The notes beneath the pieces are model-generated. The model saw nothing but the letters and a program-made list of their open reading frames with translations, was not told the origin of the DNA and did not search any database. Below are positions 1 to 8,942 of a stretch of DNA of 64,000 nt, in pieces. The DNA comes from Cellvibrionales bacterium UBA7375. Its GTDB lineage: Bacteria > Pseudomonadota > Gammaproteobacteria > Pseudomonadales > Porticoccaceae. The translations under genes and the position numbers were made by a program. The DNA is taken from contig CATAJQ010000002.1 in assembly GCA_949487135.1 (NCBI GenBank), positions 1 to 64,000 on the forward strand, read 5' to 3'. The stretch's first letter is position 1. Every line of letters starts with the position of its first letter.

Positions 1-76
1 GTCCCGTTCGTCTAGAGGCCTAGGACACCGCCCTTTCACGGCGGGAACAGGGGTTCGAACCCCCTACGGGACGCCA
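1..76 (+). tRNA. tRNA-Glu (TTC)
   Basis: A full cloverleaf is visible. The acceptor stem GTCCCGT pairs with ACGGGAC at 66-72, a G discriminator follows and CCA is encoded at 74-76. The anticodon stem CCGCC/GGCGG encloses a loop with TTC, which reads glutamate codons. The gene starts at the first base of the window, so a promoter or further tRNA genes may lie to the left. It is 29 bases from the following tRNA-Gly and probably shares its transcript. Confidence 0.96.
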
Positions 77-105
77 TTTGGTTATCGCAAGTCACTTCGG
101 TGTAT

Positions 106-181
106 GCGGGAATAGCTCAGTTGGTAGAGCGCAACCTTGCCAAGGTTGAGGTCGCCGGTTCGAACCCGGTTTCCCGCTCCA
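106..181 (+). tRNA. tRNA-Gly (GCC)
   Basis: The acceptor stem GCGGGAA pairs with TTCCCGC, with a T discriminator and an encoded CCA at 179-181. The anticodon stem CAACC/GGTTG holds the loop TTGCCAA, giving anticodon GCC for glycine. The D-arm (GCTCAGTTGGTAGAGC) and T-arm (CCGGTTCGAACCCGG) are standard. It follows tRNA-Glu closely in the same direction. Confidence 0.96.
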
Positions 182-235
182 ATTTTATCATCACTTTTAT
201 TCTTTTCGTTGATCAACTTTGTTGTAATCAGTTAG

Positions 236-2581
236 CTATAATTGAGTACCATTCACAAAAAGACTATCAAACTTAACGTCGGGGCTAGTCAACTGAATTT
301 TGACCGCTCTATCAAATGCTACAGGTGTCACTGTAATAATGTTATTACCCAATGCCAGTGCTTCTGCGTTTCCAAAGTAATCATTGCCATTGGCAGTTGT
401 TTTATAAACCCTATAGTTTGCACCCGTAGCAGGCAATTCGGTTATATTTATTGATAGTGTCTGGCTTGATTGGCTTGAAGTGCCATCAGAAGGGCGCGTC
501 AGAGTAATAACATTAGTCCATATTTCATTGTTGGTTGATGTAAATGCTGTGCTTTCACCCACTGATATTGGCGAAATTTGAATTATTTCTTCGGGATTGG
601 GCTCCGGATAACGTTGAGTTCCAGTGACAGAAAGAGCATTAAATCTTATATTAGGGCTAGAGATTTGAACTCTAACTGCTCTATCAAAACTTTCACCTTC
701 AACTGTAATAATATTGTTGCCTAGTACTAGTTCTTGGGGGTTTACACTAAACCAAAATCCATTGGCATTGGTCCTGATAACTCTATAGTTAGCGCCACTT
801 GGTGGTAGCTCAGTGATATTAATCGATAAAGTTTGCGCGCCTTGACTAGATGCGCCGTCAGACAAAAACGCCAAAGGAATCACATGAGTCCATGTGCTGT
901 CATCTCTGGGGATAAACGCTGTACTTTCACCTACCGTTATTTCAGGCGTTGAAACTGGCTCTGATAAGGTTTCAGGTGTTACCAATTTAACAGAGGTAAT
1001 TGCGGTATTTGAATCCGTTTCTATGCGAAGTGTTTTCTTACCTAAACCAAGTTCAAAAGCGTCAGACACAACAGTATGCCAGTTAGAAAGTGATCCTGTG
1101 TTTATTTGAATGGTTTGAAGGGACTCTTGTCCGGTTAAAAGTGTTAACGAAGTATTGGAAGAGGATGCTACTCGAATCTCTAGCTGATAGGTTTGTGATT
1201 CTTGAATATCAAAATCAAACTCTAAATAGCCAGTGCCTGAAGTATCACTAGTCACAGCAGTAATATTATCACTATCGGAAATTTCATTGTAAGTAAAGCC
1301 ATGCAAATTGGTTGCACCAACTGCTGGAATCTTGCTATTCGGCTGATATAAGTAACCGCTTCTGGGAATTGAGAAATACAGCTCACCTAAGGGTGTCGTC
1401 TCACCATTTGCCCCTAAAAGTCCGTTATGGGGAAAATTTCCCACGCCTTCCTTGTTGCGACCAACAAACCAAGCGTATCTGTAGATATTAGCCTCTGATT
1501 CAAGCCAGCGTGTTGTGTCCGCTAAATAATTCATATGTACATCGGGCGTCTCTGGCCAAATGGCACCTTGACCACCCGCATTACCAGCCCATTCAGTTAA
1601 CCAGACGGGTTTTCCATATTGATAAGCTTCCCTAATAAACTCTTTGAATCTTTCTTGATCTTTTCTGTAAACATGCACACCAATAAAATCAACTCGACAG
1701 TCAGTGCATGCGTCAAAAAAAGCATCGAGGTAATCCCATGCGCCATAAGTAGACGAATTGTTGACAGCAGGTCCTACTATTTTTAAGTTATAGTCATCAG
1801 CGATACTTTCTAATATCGGCCATGCGTTCGCTGCCTGCTGTGGTGTTAGGTTTGCCTGATTTTCAAAATTAGGTTCATTGAAGCCGAGCAAATACTTAAC
1901 ATCGGGATTGCTATCAAGATATTGCCGCATGTTATTTTCGTTAAAATTGAGACCCCACGCCATTGGCGTAAAATCAATTCCAAGAGATGGATAGACTTCT
2001 CTAACCGATTCGTTAGATGAAGGGCTCCAGTCATACCACCATGACATTCTTTCGCCAATTACTGCAAAATCTTGAGGTGAGAGTTCCTGTTGACCTCCCC
2101 CTGTTCCATAACCAATGCCTCGTTTTTCACTGAGTCGAGAACGTGGTAGATATTGTTCTATATAGTGTTGGATGTCAGAAGCTGAAGTACGTGAAGCATT
2201 ACTTGCAATTGCACCATTAATGAGGGGATCGCCTGAAATAGAAAACAAGTATCGCAAAAGGATAAGCCCATCAGTTAGTGCATCAATTTCTCCGTTGCCA
2301 TCAATATCTGCAATTTCTTGAATTGCATGCATTCTAGTTTCTACTTGAGTTGAAGTTAAGGTTGATTCTACTGATATGGCACCGTTGGTAAGGGAGTCAC
2401 CGGTCAGGCCGAAACTGAATCTTAATACAATCAGCCCATCTGTTAATGCATCAGTATTACCATCGTTATCGATATCCCAGCTCTGTGGACTACCATAGGC
2501 GAATGGAGCTGATAGGGTAATAACAACAAAAATTAAGAGGGGAGAGATAGTAAAATTGATTAACTTTGCCATAAATACCAA
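236..2581 (-). CDS. Secreted GH128-like beta-1,3-glucanase with dockerin-like module and CBM6/CBM56-like domains
   Basis: A secreted multidomain glycoside hydrolase of 781 residues. A signal peptide covers residues 1-30. Residues 34-146 are a dockerin-like module with two calcium-type loops, each ending in DALTDGL. Residues 153-410 match the Asl1-like/GH128 catalytic core: GFNEPN with E236 as likely acid/base and WLTEW with E330 as likely nucleophile. A CBM6-like beta-sandwich follows (about 430-535). Two homologous C-terminal repeats of about 110 residues (545-656, 667-781) end in FDRAV..Q..SP..., which resembles CBM56 beta-1,3-glucan-binding modules from memory. The predicted role is laminarin or other beta-1,3-glucan hydrolysis outside the cell. 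The start is a TTG at 2581 preceded by AGGAG at 5 bases; an ATG at 2572 is the alternative and also gives a signal peptide. The family call is good; the CBM names are less sure. Confidence 0.82.
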   Translation of the reverse strand: MVFMAKLINFTISPLLIFVVITLSAPFAYGSPQSWDIDNDGNTDALTDGLIVLRFSFGLTGDSLTNGAISVESTLTSTQVETRMHAIQEIADIDGNGEIDALTDGLILLRYLFSISGDPLINGAIASNASRTSASDIQHYIEQYLPRSRLSEKRGIGYGTGGGQQELSPQDFAVIGERMSWWYDWSPSSNESVREVYPSLGIDFTPMAWGLNFNENNMRQYLDSNPDVKYLLGFNEPNFENQANLTPQQAANAWPILESIADDYNLKIVGPAVNNSSTYGAWDYLDAFFDACTDCRVDFIGVHVYRKDQERFKEFIREAYQYGKPVWLTEWAGNAGGQGAIWPETPDVHMNYLADTTRWLESEANIYRYAWFVGRNKEGVGNFPHNGLLGANGETTPLGELYFSIPRSGYLYQPNSKIPAVGATNLHGFTYNEISDSDNITAVTSDTSGTGYLEFDFDIQESQTYQLEIRVASSSNTSLTLLTGQESLQTIQINTGSLSNWHTVVSDAFELGLGKKTLRIETDSNTAITSVKLVTPETLSEPVSTPEITVGESTAFIPRDDSTWTHVIPLAFLSDGASSQGAQTLSINITELPPSGANYRVIRTNANGFWFSVNPQELVLGNNIITVEGESFDRAVRVQISSPNIRFNALSVTGTQRYPEPNPEEIIQISPISVGESTAFTSTNNEIWTNVITLTRPSDGTSSQSSQTLSINITELPATGANYRVYKTTANGNDYFGNAEALALGNNIITVTPVAFDRAVKIQLTSPDVKFDSLFVNGTQL

Positions 2582-2613
2582 TTAAGCTCCTGCTCAATGA
2601 TAACAATTTATGT

Positions 2614-2627
2614 TTGATTATAATCAA
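2614..2627 (-). promoter_or_regulatory. Perfect 14-bp dyad at the glucanase promoter region
   Basis: TTGATTATAATCAA is a perfect palindrome 33 bases upstream of the glucanase start. It contains TATAAT, which could serve as the -10 element of the minus-strand gene. A regulator bound to the dyad would therefore overlap the promoter. No good -35 box at ideal spacing was found, so this is only a candidate operator/promoter. Confidence 0.3.
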
Positions 2628-3094
2628 CTTATAAAGAAGTTAACAGTTTGCAAGACAGGATTCAAATCAGTTAATACTGGCGCAATTTAGTATTCCTAGA
2701 AATAAAAGTGGCAGGGCATGTGCAACTGCAACTGTAGGTGTTAAGTTACCCTGCTAAAAATGGTCTACCGATTTAGCTTCAATCATTGAATAATTTTTTT
2801 AATTACATCCTTTAATATTTTTATATTTCTTAGCATTTTTACATTTTTTTCCATCATTTCCAGCTTTGCCTCCTCTTCCAGCCCAGGTTTTGTTGGAATT
2901 TGGCGAAAAACGTTCAAGAAAGGTAAATTCATAAAGTAGTTGAAATAGGAATTTTGCACAGCAGCATATGGCAACAGAATAGTTTGTGTTAAAGTTCTGA
3001 TCACAGAGCATCTATAGCTATTTTGGTTGGCCAAATATAGCTTTAGAGGGTGCAAATTATTTCAGGCTTGATTGTAGCCAATAAGAGCAAATAT
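2628..3094. other. Intergenic region between divergent glucanase and msbA
   Basis: An AT-rich stretch of about 470 bases between two divergently transcribed genes. It should hold the promoters of both. No convincing coding region, RNA gene, terminator or repeat is seen. The short open frames on the minus strand here have no recognisable protein features and poor start contexts. Confidence 0.5.
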
Positions 3095-4942
3095 ATGACA
3101 AAGAACATTAGTTCTTCAGGATTTCAGACGTATCTTCGCCTTCTGCGCTATGTGGGACGCTACTGGCTTGCCTTTGTTATTAGTGTGCTTGGTTTGTTTA
3201 TGCACTCTGCAGCGGAGATTGCATTTGTAGACTTACTTGGATATATCACTGATACCGTAGGGGCTATGAATTCTGAATCTGGCGCCACTTCTAGTCTGCC
3301 TTCTGCGGGTATTACTTCTTCAATAGCCAATGCTTTTTATGGTGATACCACTCTTATAAATGGCACCATTGTTATACCACTATTTTTGATTGCTATAAGT
3401 ATTGTTCGTGGCCTAGGTTATTTAATCGGTAGTTATGGCTTGGCTTATGTATCTAATTTCTTGGTCCATGCATTGCGAACCGATATCTTATCAAAGTACC
3501 TTCATTTGCCATCAGATTTTTTTAACCGGTCAATGTCTGGGCATCTTGTGTCGGTTGTTACCTTTAATGTACAACAGGTCACTGAAGCAGGCACAAGAGC
3601 GATTAAAACCCTATTACAGCAGGGTAGTTTGGTGTTGGGTTTAATGGGTTATTTGTTTTACATAAATTGGAAGTTAACGCTATTCTTTATTGCGGTAATG
3701 CCATTGATTGCCTTCCTTGTATCGGCAGTTAGCAAGCGCTTTCGTTTAATTAGTAAGCGTATTCAATCGGCTATGGGCGATGTTACCCATGTCACTCAAG
3801 AAGTGGTCAATGGTCATCAAGAGGTTCGTATGTTTGGCGGTGCTGAAGTCGAGCAGGCACGCATGGAGTTAGCGAGTCATAATAATCGTCTGCAAAATAT
3901 GAAAATGGCATTTACTGAGGGCTTGAGTAACCCCTTGGTAATGTTAATAGTATCCCTTGCATTTGCCGCTATAACCGCATTTATGTTGAGCCCTAGTATT
4001 TTATCTTCAATGACCGCAGGTAGTTTTATTACCTTTTTAGTAGCCTCGGGCATGTTGGTCAAACCGATTCGCCAGTTGACCGAGATTAACAGTGCTATTC
4101 AGCGCGGTATTGCGGCGGCACAATCTATCTTTGAGGTGCTAGATGCAGATTCAGAAATGGATACTGGCTCTATTGAGATTGAGTCTGCCAGAGGGCAATT
4201 TGAATTTTGCGATCTAAATTTTAACTATCAGGGTAGTGATAAGCAGGTTTTGTCGGGCATTAATTTTACTGTTGACGCTGGAGAAACTATCGCACTGGTG
4301 GGATCTTCAGGTAGTGGTAAATCCTCTTTGGTTAATCTTATTTCGCGATTTTATAACTTAAAGCAAGGTTCTATTTTGCTTGATGGTAAAAATATAAGTG
4401 ACTATTCGCTATCGAGTTTACGTCAGCAAATAGCCGTAGTAAGCCAAAAGGTGACTCTGTTTAATGGCAGTATCTATAGCAATATTGCATATGGAGATTT
4501 GGCCAATAAATCTGAACAACAGGTAAAAGCGGCGGCAACAATGGCTAATGCCGATAAGTTTATTAATAACTTACCTGATGGTTACGACACATTGATTGGC
4601 GATGACGGCGTAATGTTGTCGGGTGGTCAGAGGCAGCGAATAGCGATTGCTAGAGCCATTTTAAAAGATGCGCCCATACTTATCCTCGATGAGGCTACCT
4701 CGGCCTTAGATACAGATTCTGAGCGTTATATACAGGCTGCATTGGATGGTCTGATAAAAGATAGAACAACCTTTGTAATCGCTCATCGCCTGAGTACAGT
4801 TGAAAAAGCGGATCGAATATTGGTTATGGAGTCTGGTCGTATTATAGAGCAGGGCTCACATGCAGAACTTTTATCTGCCAACGGTCGCTATGCTCAACTC
4901 TATAATCAAGAGTTTGATAACGCTGATGACGCTGGAGTCTAA
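3095..4942 (+). CDS. msbA: Lipid A export ABC transporter, ATP-binding/permease protein MsbA
   Basis: An inner-membrane half-transporter that flips lipid A-core from the inner to the outer leaflet with ATP. The first 330 or so residues hold the six-helix membrane domain. The nucleotide-binding domain has Walker A (GSSGSGKSS, about residue 402), the signature LSGGQRQR (about 507) and Walker B (LILDEATSALD, about 528). The ATG at 3095 is chosen because AAGAG lies 7 bases upstream; an in-frame GTG at 3050 would add 15 residues but has no usable ribosome site. Length (615) fits MsbA. It is followed by lpxK 11 bases later, the usual gammaproteobacterial order, so the two are likely co-transcribed. 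Confidence 0.95.
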   Translation: MTKNISSSGFQTYLRLLRYVGRYWLAFVISVLGLFMHSAAEIAFVDLLGYITDTVGAMNSESGATSSLPSAGITSSIANAFYGDTTLINGTIVIPLFLIAISIVRGLGYLIGSYGLAYVSNFLVHALRTDILSKYLHLPSDFFNRSMSGHLVSVVTFNVQQVTEAGTRAIKTLLQQGSLVLGLMGYLFYINWKLTLFFIAVMPLIAFLVSAVSKRFRLISKRIQSAMGDVTHVTQEVVNGHQEVRMFGGAEVEQARMELASHNNRLQNMKMAFTEGLSNPLVMLIVSLAFAAITAFMLSPSILSSMTAGSFITFLVASGMLVKPIRQLTEINSAIQRGIAAAQSIFEVLDADSEMDTGSIEIESARGQFEFCDLNFNYQGSDKQVLSGINFTVDAGETIALVGSSGSGKSSLVNLISRFYNLKQGSILLDGKNISDYSLSSLRQQIAVVSQKVTLFNGSIYSNIAYGDLANKSEQQVKAAATMANADKFINNLPDGYDTLIGDDGVMLSGGQRQRIAIARAILKDAPILILDEATSALDTDSERYIQAALDGLIKDRTTFVIAHRLSTVEKADRILVMESGRIIEQGSHAELLSANGRYAQLYNQEFDNADDAGV

Positions 4943-4953
4943 TCGGGGCAAGT

Positions 4954-5970
4954 ATGGATAGCATACAGGCGCGAATAACAAGAGCATGGCATTCCAAATA
5001 CTCGTGGGTGCTTCTATTGTGGCCGCTTTCGGTTATCTTTCGGTTTTTAGCGTTCTTCCGTCGCCGTGTTCTTCGCTGTTTTTTTCAGGGTAAAAAGTTT
5101 TCCTCGCCCGTGGTGGTGGTAGGTAATATTTCTGTCGGTGGCAGTGGTAAAACGCCCTTAATTATTGCTTTAGCTAAGCAATTAATCGGCCGTGGCTTAA
5201 ATATTTCAATTGTTAGTAGGGGCTATGGAGCAAAAGCGCCGTTTTATCCAATGCCAGTTGAGATGGATACCTTGGTCAGTGACTGCGGTGATGAACCGTT
5301 ACTCATTAGGCACAGCTTGCCTCAAGGTAGTTGTCATGTGGTGATAGATCACAATCGCACCCGTGGTGTTGATTACGCCCTAGAGCACTTTAATGCCGAT
5401 TTAATTCTATGCGATGATGGGTTACAGCATTATCGATTGCATCGTGATATTGAAATAGCGGTTGTTGATGGTGCTAGGGGTTTTGGCAATCGACAATGCC
5501 TGCCTGCAGGGCCACTAAGAGAGCCAGTTGGGCGCTTAACAACGGTAGATTTTGTGGTTGTTAATGACGATTCTCAATGGCTCGATAATACGCCTGTAGA
5601 TACGGTATTTAACATCGTCCCATATCGGTTTCGCAATTTAACGACTGGCGAAGTTATTGCAATTGATGATTGGTCATACAGTAAAACTGTGCATGCATTA
5701 GCGGCTATTGGCAATCCTCAAAGATTTGCAGATACTTTGGTTTCATTGGGTTTTGAGCCTATTTTGCTCGGTTATGACGATCACGAGACAATGACCGAGT
5801 CGGATCTGACCTTTGATGATAATTTGCCGGTACTGATCACGGCAAAAGATGCTATTAAGTTGCGTAACAATGATTTAAAGCATGTCTGGGTGTTGGATGT
5901 CGAAGCTGAAGTTGCATCCGCTTTTGTAGATAATCTTTTAACGGCTGTTGATTTGAAGCAGTTCAACTAG
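4954..5970 (+). CDS. lpxK: Tetraacyldisaccharide 4'-kinase LpxK
   Basis: Adds the 4'-phosphate to the lipid A disaccharide precursor at the cytoplasmic face of the inner membrane. The 338-residue length is typical. A hydrophobic N-terminal anchor ([16 protein letters not shown]) is followed by a P-loop, [14 protein letters not shown], near residues 57-70. The downstream motifs SRGYG, GDEPLL and CDDGLQHY are characteristic of the family. It lies between msbA and kdsB with short gaps, so it belongs to a lipopolysaccharide operon. Confidence 0.95.
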   Translation: MDSIQARITRAWHSKYSWVLLLWPLSVIFRFLAFFRRRVLRCFFQGKKFSSPVVVVGNISVGGSGKTPLIIALAKQLIGRGLNISIVSRGYGAKAPFYPMPVEMDTLVSDCGDEPLLIRHSLPQGSCHVVIDHNRTRGVDYALEHFNADLILCDDGLQHYRLHRDIEIAVVDGARGFGNRQCLPAGPLREPVGRLTTVDFVVVNDDSQWLDNTPVDTVFNIVPYRFRNLTTGEVIAIDDWSYSKTVHALAAIGNPQRFADTLVSLGFEPILLGYDDHETMTESDLTFDDNLPVLITAKDAIKLRNNDLKHVWVLDVEAEVASAFVDNLLTAVDLKQFN

Positions 5971-5978
5971 GAATTTTT

Positions 5979-6725
5979 ATGCAGTTTATTGTTGTTATAC
6001 CTGCGCGCTACGCTTCTTCCCGGTTACCGGGAAAGCCATTGCGAGATATCAAGGGTAAGCCAATGATTCAGCGGGTCTGGGAGCAGGCATGCATGAGCTC
6101 AGCGAGTCGAGTTGTAATTGCTACCGATGACCAGCGCATTGAGGCGGCAGCGCTTAAATTTGGTGCTGAGGTGTGTATGACGCGAGTTGACCATCAATCA
6201 GGTACTGATCGGCTTCAAGAGGTAGCCAGTAAGCTAAAACTGGCATCAAACGAAATAGTGGTGAATGTGCAGGGCGATGAGCCAATGATTCCACCGCAGG
6301 TGATTGATCAGGTGGCAACTAATTTGTCGATTGCGGCTGATACTGGTGTGGCAACCCTATGTGAGCCAATTGATTCGATTGAGGACTTCTTAAACCCTAA
6401 TGTGGTAAAAGTTGTGGCAAATCTTAATCAGATAGCCTGCTATTTTAGCCGTGCGCCGATTCCGTGGCCTCGAGATGCATTCAATGTGGCGCAAGATTCT
6501 GTTCCCACTCCAGCTCGGCGGCATATAGGAATTTATGCCTACAAAGTGGATTGTCTCAATCAGTTTATCACATGGAATGCTGCTCCATTAGAATACTTAG
6601 AATCATTAGAGCAATTGCGATTCCTGCATAACAATATTGCTGTTCATGTGACCGATGCCTGTGCGCCTGTTCCATCGGGAATAGACACCGAGGATGATCT
6701 AAATAATTTAATTAATTATTTATAA
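5979..6725 (+). CDS. kdsB: 3-deoxy-manno-octulosonate cytidylyltransferase KdsB
   Basis: Activates Kdo as CMP-Kdo for the lipopolysaccharide inner core. The nucleotide-binding N-terminus [15 protein letters not shown] and the motif [11 protein letters not shown] are diagnostic. PWPRD and GIYAYK further support the call. Length is 248 residues, as usual. Only 8 bases separate it from lpxK, consistent with one transcript. Confidence 0.96.
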   Translation: MQFIVVIPARYASSRLPGKPLRDIKGKPMIQRVWEQACMSSASRVVIATDDQRIEAAALKFGAEVCMTRVDHQSGTDRLQEVASKLKLASNEIVVNVQGDEPMIPPQVIDQVATNLSIAADTGVATLCEPIDSIEDFLNPNVVKVVANLNQIACYFSRAPIPWPRDAFNVAQDSVPTPARRHIGIYAYKVDCLNQFITWNAAPLEYLESLEQLRFLHNNIAVHVTDACAPVPSGIDTEDDLNNLINYL

Positions 6726-6770
6726 ACAATATGTTATAAGTATAATCTATAATTTATATTAAGAGTATAT

Positions 6771-7256
6771 ATGTCGAAAATTTCCGTTTTATTTGTTTGC
6801 CTTGGCAATATCTGTCGTTCACCAACCGCCCATGCGGTGTTTCAATCTATGGTCGATAAACAGGGTTTAACTGATAAAATCTTTGTCGATTCTTGTGGCA
6901 CGGGTGACTGGCATATAGGTCGCGCACCAGATCCACGATCTCAACAACATGCATTAGAGCGTGGTTATCAAATGGATAATCTTCGCGCCCGATTGGTCGA
7001 CGATAACGACTTTAATCAATTTGATTATATCTTGGCCATGGATAAACAGAATTTAGCTAATTTAAAGTCTATGAATTGTCAGGTCTATACCGGACAGCTT
7101 GGATTATTTCTAGATTTCTGTCGCAATTCAAACTATGCCGATTACTCGGAAGTTCCAGACCCTTATTATGGTGGGGATCAGGGCTTTTCGCTTGTGCTAA
7201 ATTTAATTGAGGATGCCTCTACAGAGTTATTGCGGCAGATTGTGGAGCGTCTATGA
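6771..7256 (+). CDS. Low-molecular-weight protein-tyrosine phosphatase
   Basis: A 161-residue cytoplasmic phosphatase. The active-site loop CLGNICRSP gives the C-x5-R signature with C10 as nucleophile and R16. The general acid lies in VPDPYYGG near residue 126. It is preceded by a very AT-rich 45-base gap containing TATAAT-like sequence and overlaps murB by 4 bases (ATGA), so it is translationally coupled to murB. A phosphatase in this place, between kdsB and murB, is common in related bacteria. The substrate cannot be inferred. Confidence 0.9.
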   Translation: MSKISVLFVCLGNICRSPTAHAVFQSMVDKQGLTDKIFVDSCGTGDWHIGRAPDPRSQQHALERGYQMDNLRARLVDDNDFNQFDYILAMDKQNLANLKSMNCQVYTGQLGLFLDFCRNSNYADYSEVPDPYYGGDQGFSLVLNLIEDASTELLRQIVERL

Positions 7257-8293
7257 TTGAGGCCGAGTCTACAGAGCTACAGATTAACCAATCTGTAGAT
7301 TTAAAGCCATATAATAGCCTAGCCATATCAGCTGTGGCAGAGTATTTCTGCTCGGTACAAAACATTAGTCAGCTTGAGTCTGCACTGGCGTTTGCCAATA
7401 ATAACAACCTTATATTAACGCCAATAGGTGGTGGTAGTAATCTGGTGATTGCCTCAGATCTTACTGGACTTGTACTGCATATTGATCTCAAAGGTATTGA
7501 GATTATTTCTTCTGATAAAGAAACTATCAATATTCGCTTTGCTGCTGGTGAAAACTGGCATTCTAGCGTGACCTATTGCCTTGAAAATGGTTGCTACGGC
7601 CTAGAGAATTTAGCCCTAATACCAGGCGATATGGGTGCGGCACCGATTCAGAATATTGGCGCCTATGGTGTTGAGTTATGTGACTTTGTTCACTCAGTTG
7701 AAGTAATTGAACGGGCTACCGGTAATTTAAAGCGTTTGTCTTGTGATGATTGTCAGTTTGGCTATAGAACCAGTGTGTTTAAACAGACCGCCAAGGATAG
7801 CTATGTTATTACGGCGGTTACGCTAACTCTTAACAAGACGCCGAAGGTCAATATAGATTATCCCTCTCTTCAGACCTCGTTAGAAACCGACAATCCATCC
7901 CCAGCTGATATTTATCAGGCTGTCTGTCATATTCGTCACAGTAAACTCCCCGATCCTCAAGATATTCCCAATGTTGGTAGTTTTTTTAAAAACCCTATTG
8001 TTAACAAAGATGTGGCTGACACCTTAGCTCAGAATCACCCTGAATTACCTATTTACGCCTATTCGCCATCACAGAGCAAATTAGCAGCGGCCTGGCTTAT
8101 TGAGCACTGTGGATTTAAAGGTTGTCGAAAAGGCGATGTAGGCGTGCACGATAAACAGGCGTTGGTTTTAGTTAATTATCAGGGCGATGGCGCCGCTGTT
8201 TTAGCTTTGGCTGAAGAGATAAAATCTGTGGTTTTGCAAACCTTTGCGGTTGAATTGCAGGTAGAGCCCAGAATCTACGGTAATTTAACCTAA
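7253..8293 (+). CDS. murB: UDP-N-acetylenolpyruvoylglucosamine reductase MurB
   Basis: The FAD- and NADPH-dependent second step of UDP-MurNAc synthesis for peptidoglycan. The FAD-binding motif IGGGSNLVI lies near residue 60. GAAPIQNIGAYG, FGYRTSVFK, NVGSFFKNP and the terminal EPRIYG are conserved MurB motifs. At 346 residues it matches the E. coli type. It overlaps the preceding phosphatase gene by 4 bases and is followed 4 bases later by an AlkB-like gene. Confidence 0.96.
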   Translation: MIEAESTELQINQSVDLKPYNSLAISAVAEYFCSVQNISQLESALAFANNNNLILTPIGGGSNLVIASDLTGLVLHIDLKGIEIISSDKETINIRFAAGENWHSSVTYCLENGCYGLENLALIPGDMGAAPIQNIGAYGVELCDFVHSVEVIERATGNLKRLSCDDCQFGYRTSVFKQTAKDSYVITAVTLTLNKTPKVNIDYPSLQTSLETDNPSPADIYQAVCHIRHSKLPDPQDIPNVGSFFKNPIVNKDVADTLAQNHPELPIYAYSPSQSKLAAAWLIEHCGFKGCRKGDVGVHDKQALVLVNYQGDGAAVLALAEEIKSVVLQTFAVELQVEPRIYGNLT

Positions 8294-8297
8294 GATC

Positions 8298-8942
8298 ATG
8301 GCCATGAGTTTATTTGATTATCAGGTTATTCCCTTGCCGTTATCGGATAATACTCATCAATCTGAATTGACCTTTTGGCCGCAATGGCTCGCCCCTATAC
8401 AGGCGGACGAACTATTATCGCAGTCTATACAATCGATACCTTGGCGACATGACACCATTAAAATGTTTGGCAAGCAGGTGCCGGTGCCAAGACTGCAAAA
8501 TTGGTTTGCCGATCATACTAATACCTCTTATACCTACTCGAATATATGTATGCAGGCGGTCAAATTCCCAGGTTGGATGGCAGATTTAGCTCAATCTGTT
8601 GCCAGTGAAACCGCGCATCCATTTAATAGAGCCTTAGTTAATTATTATCGGGATGGTAGCGATAGTGTTGACTGGCATGCGGATGACGAAACAGAGCTCG
8701 GCCCAGATCCCATTATTGCCTCAATTAGCTTGGGTGCTGAGCGGGTCTTTCAGCTTCGGCACAATATTACCGGTGAAATTACTTCACTTAGTCTACCCCA
8801 CGGGTCTCTGTTGTTAATGGGGTCAAAAATCCAACATTTTTATCAACACCGATTAGCTAAGGTAAAGCATTTAGATCAACCGCGGGTTAATTTTACCTTT
8901 CGCTATATGGATGATTCATCAGGAGTAGGGATAAACCCATGA
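8298..8942 (+). CDS. AlkB-like 2-oxoglutarate/Fe(II) dioxygenase
   Basis: A 214-residue member of the AlkB demethylase family, which oxidatively removes alkyl groups from DNA or RNA bases. NYYRDG is followed by the iron ligands H-x-D in DWHADDE. The distal histidine and the 2-oxoglutarate-binding RVNFTFR are near the C-terminus. It resembles the AlkB homologue 2/3-type repair enzymes more than E. coli AlkB. An ATG 6 bases downstream (8304) is an alternative start. It overlaps avtA by 4 bases, indicating coupling within an operon, though the two functions are unrelated. Confidence 0.88.
   Translation: MAMSLFDYQVIPLPLSDNTHQSELTFWPQWLAPIQADELLSQSIQSIPWRHDTIKMFGKQVPVPRLQNWFADHTNTSYTYSNICMQAVKFPGWMADLAQSVASETAHPFNRALVNYYRDGSDSVDWHADDETELGPDPIIASISLGAERVFQLRHNITGEITSLSLPHGSLLLMGSKIQHFYQHRLAKVKHLDQPRVNFTFRYMDDSSGVGINP

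Noticed and set aside
2783-3055. Minus-strand open frames upstream of msbA
   Set aside because: They overlap the expected promoter region, lack a ribosome site and show no recognisable protein features.
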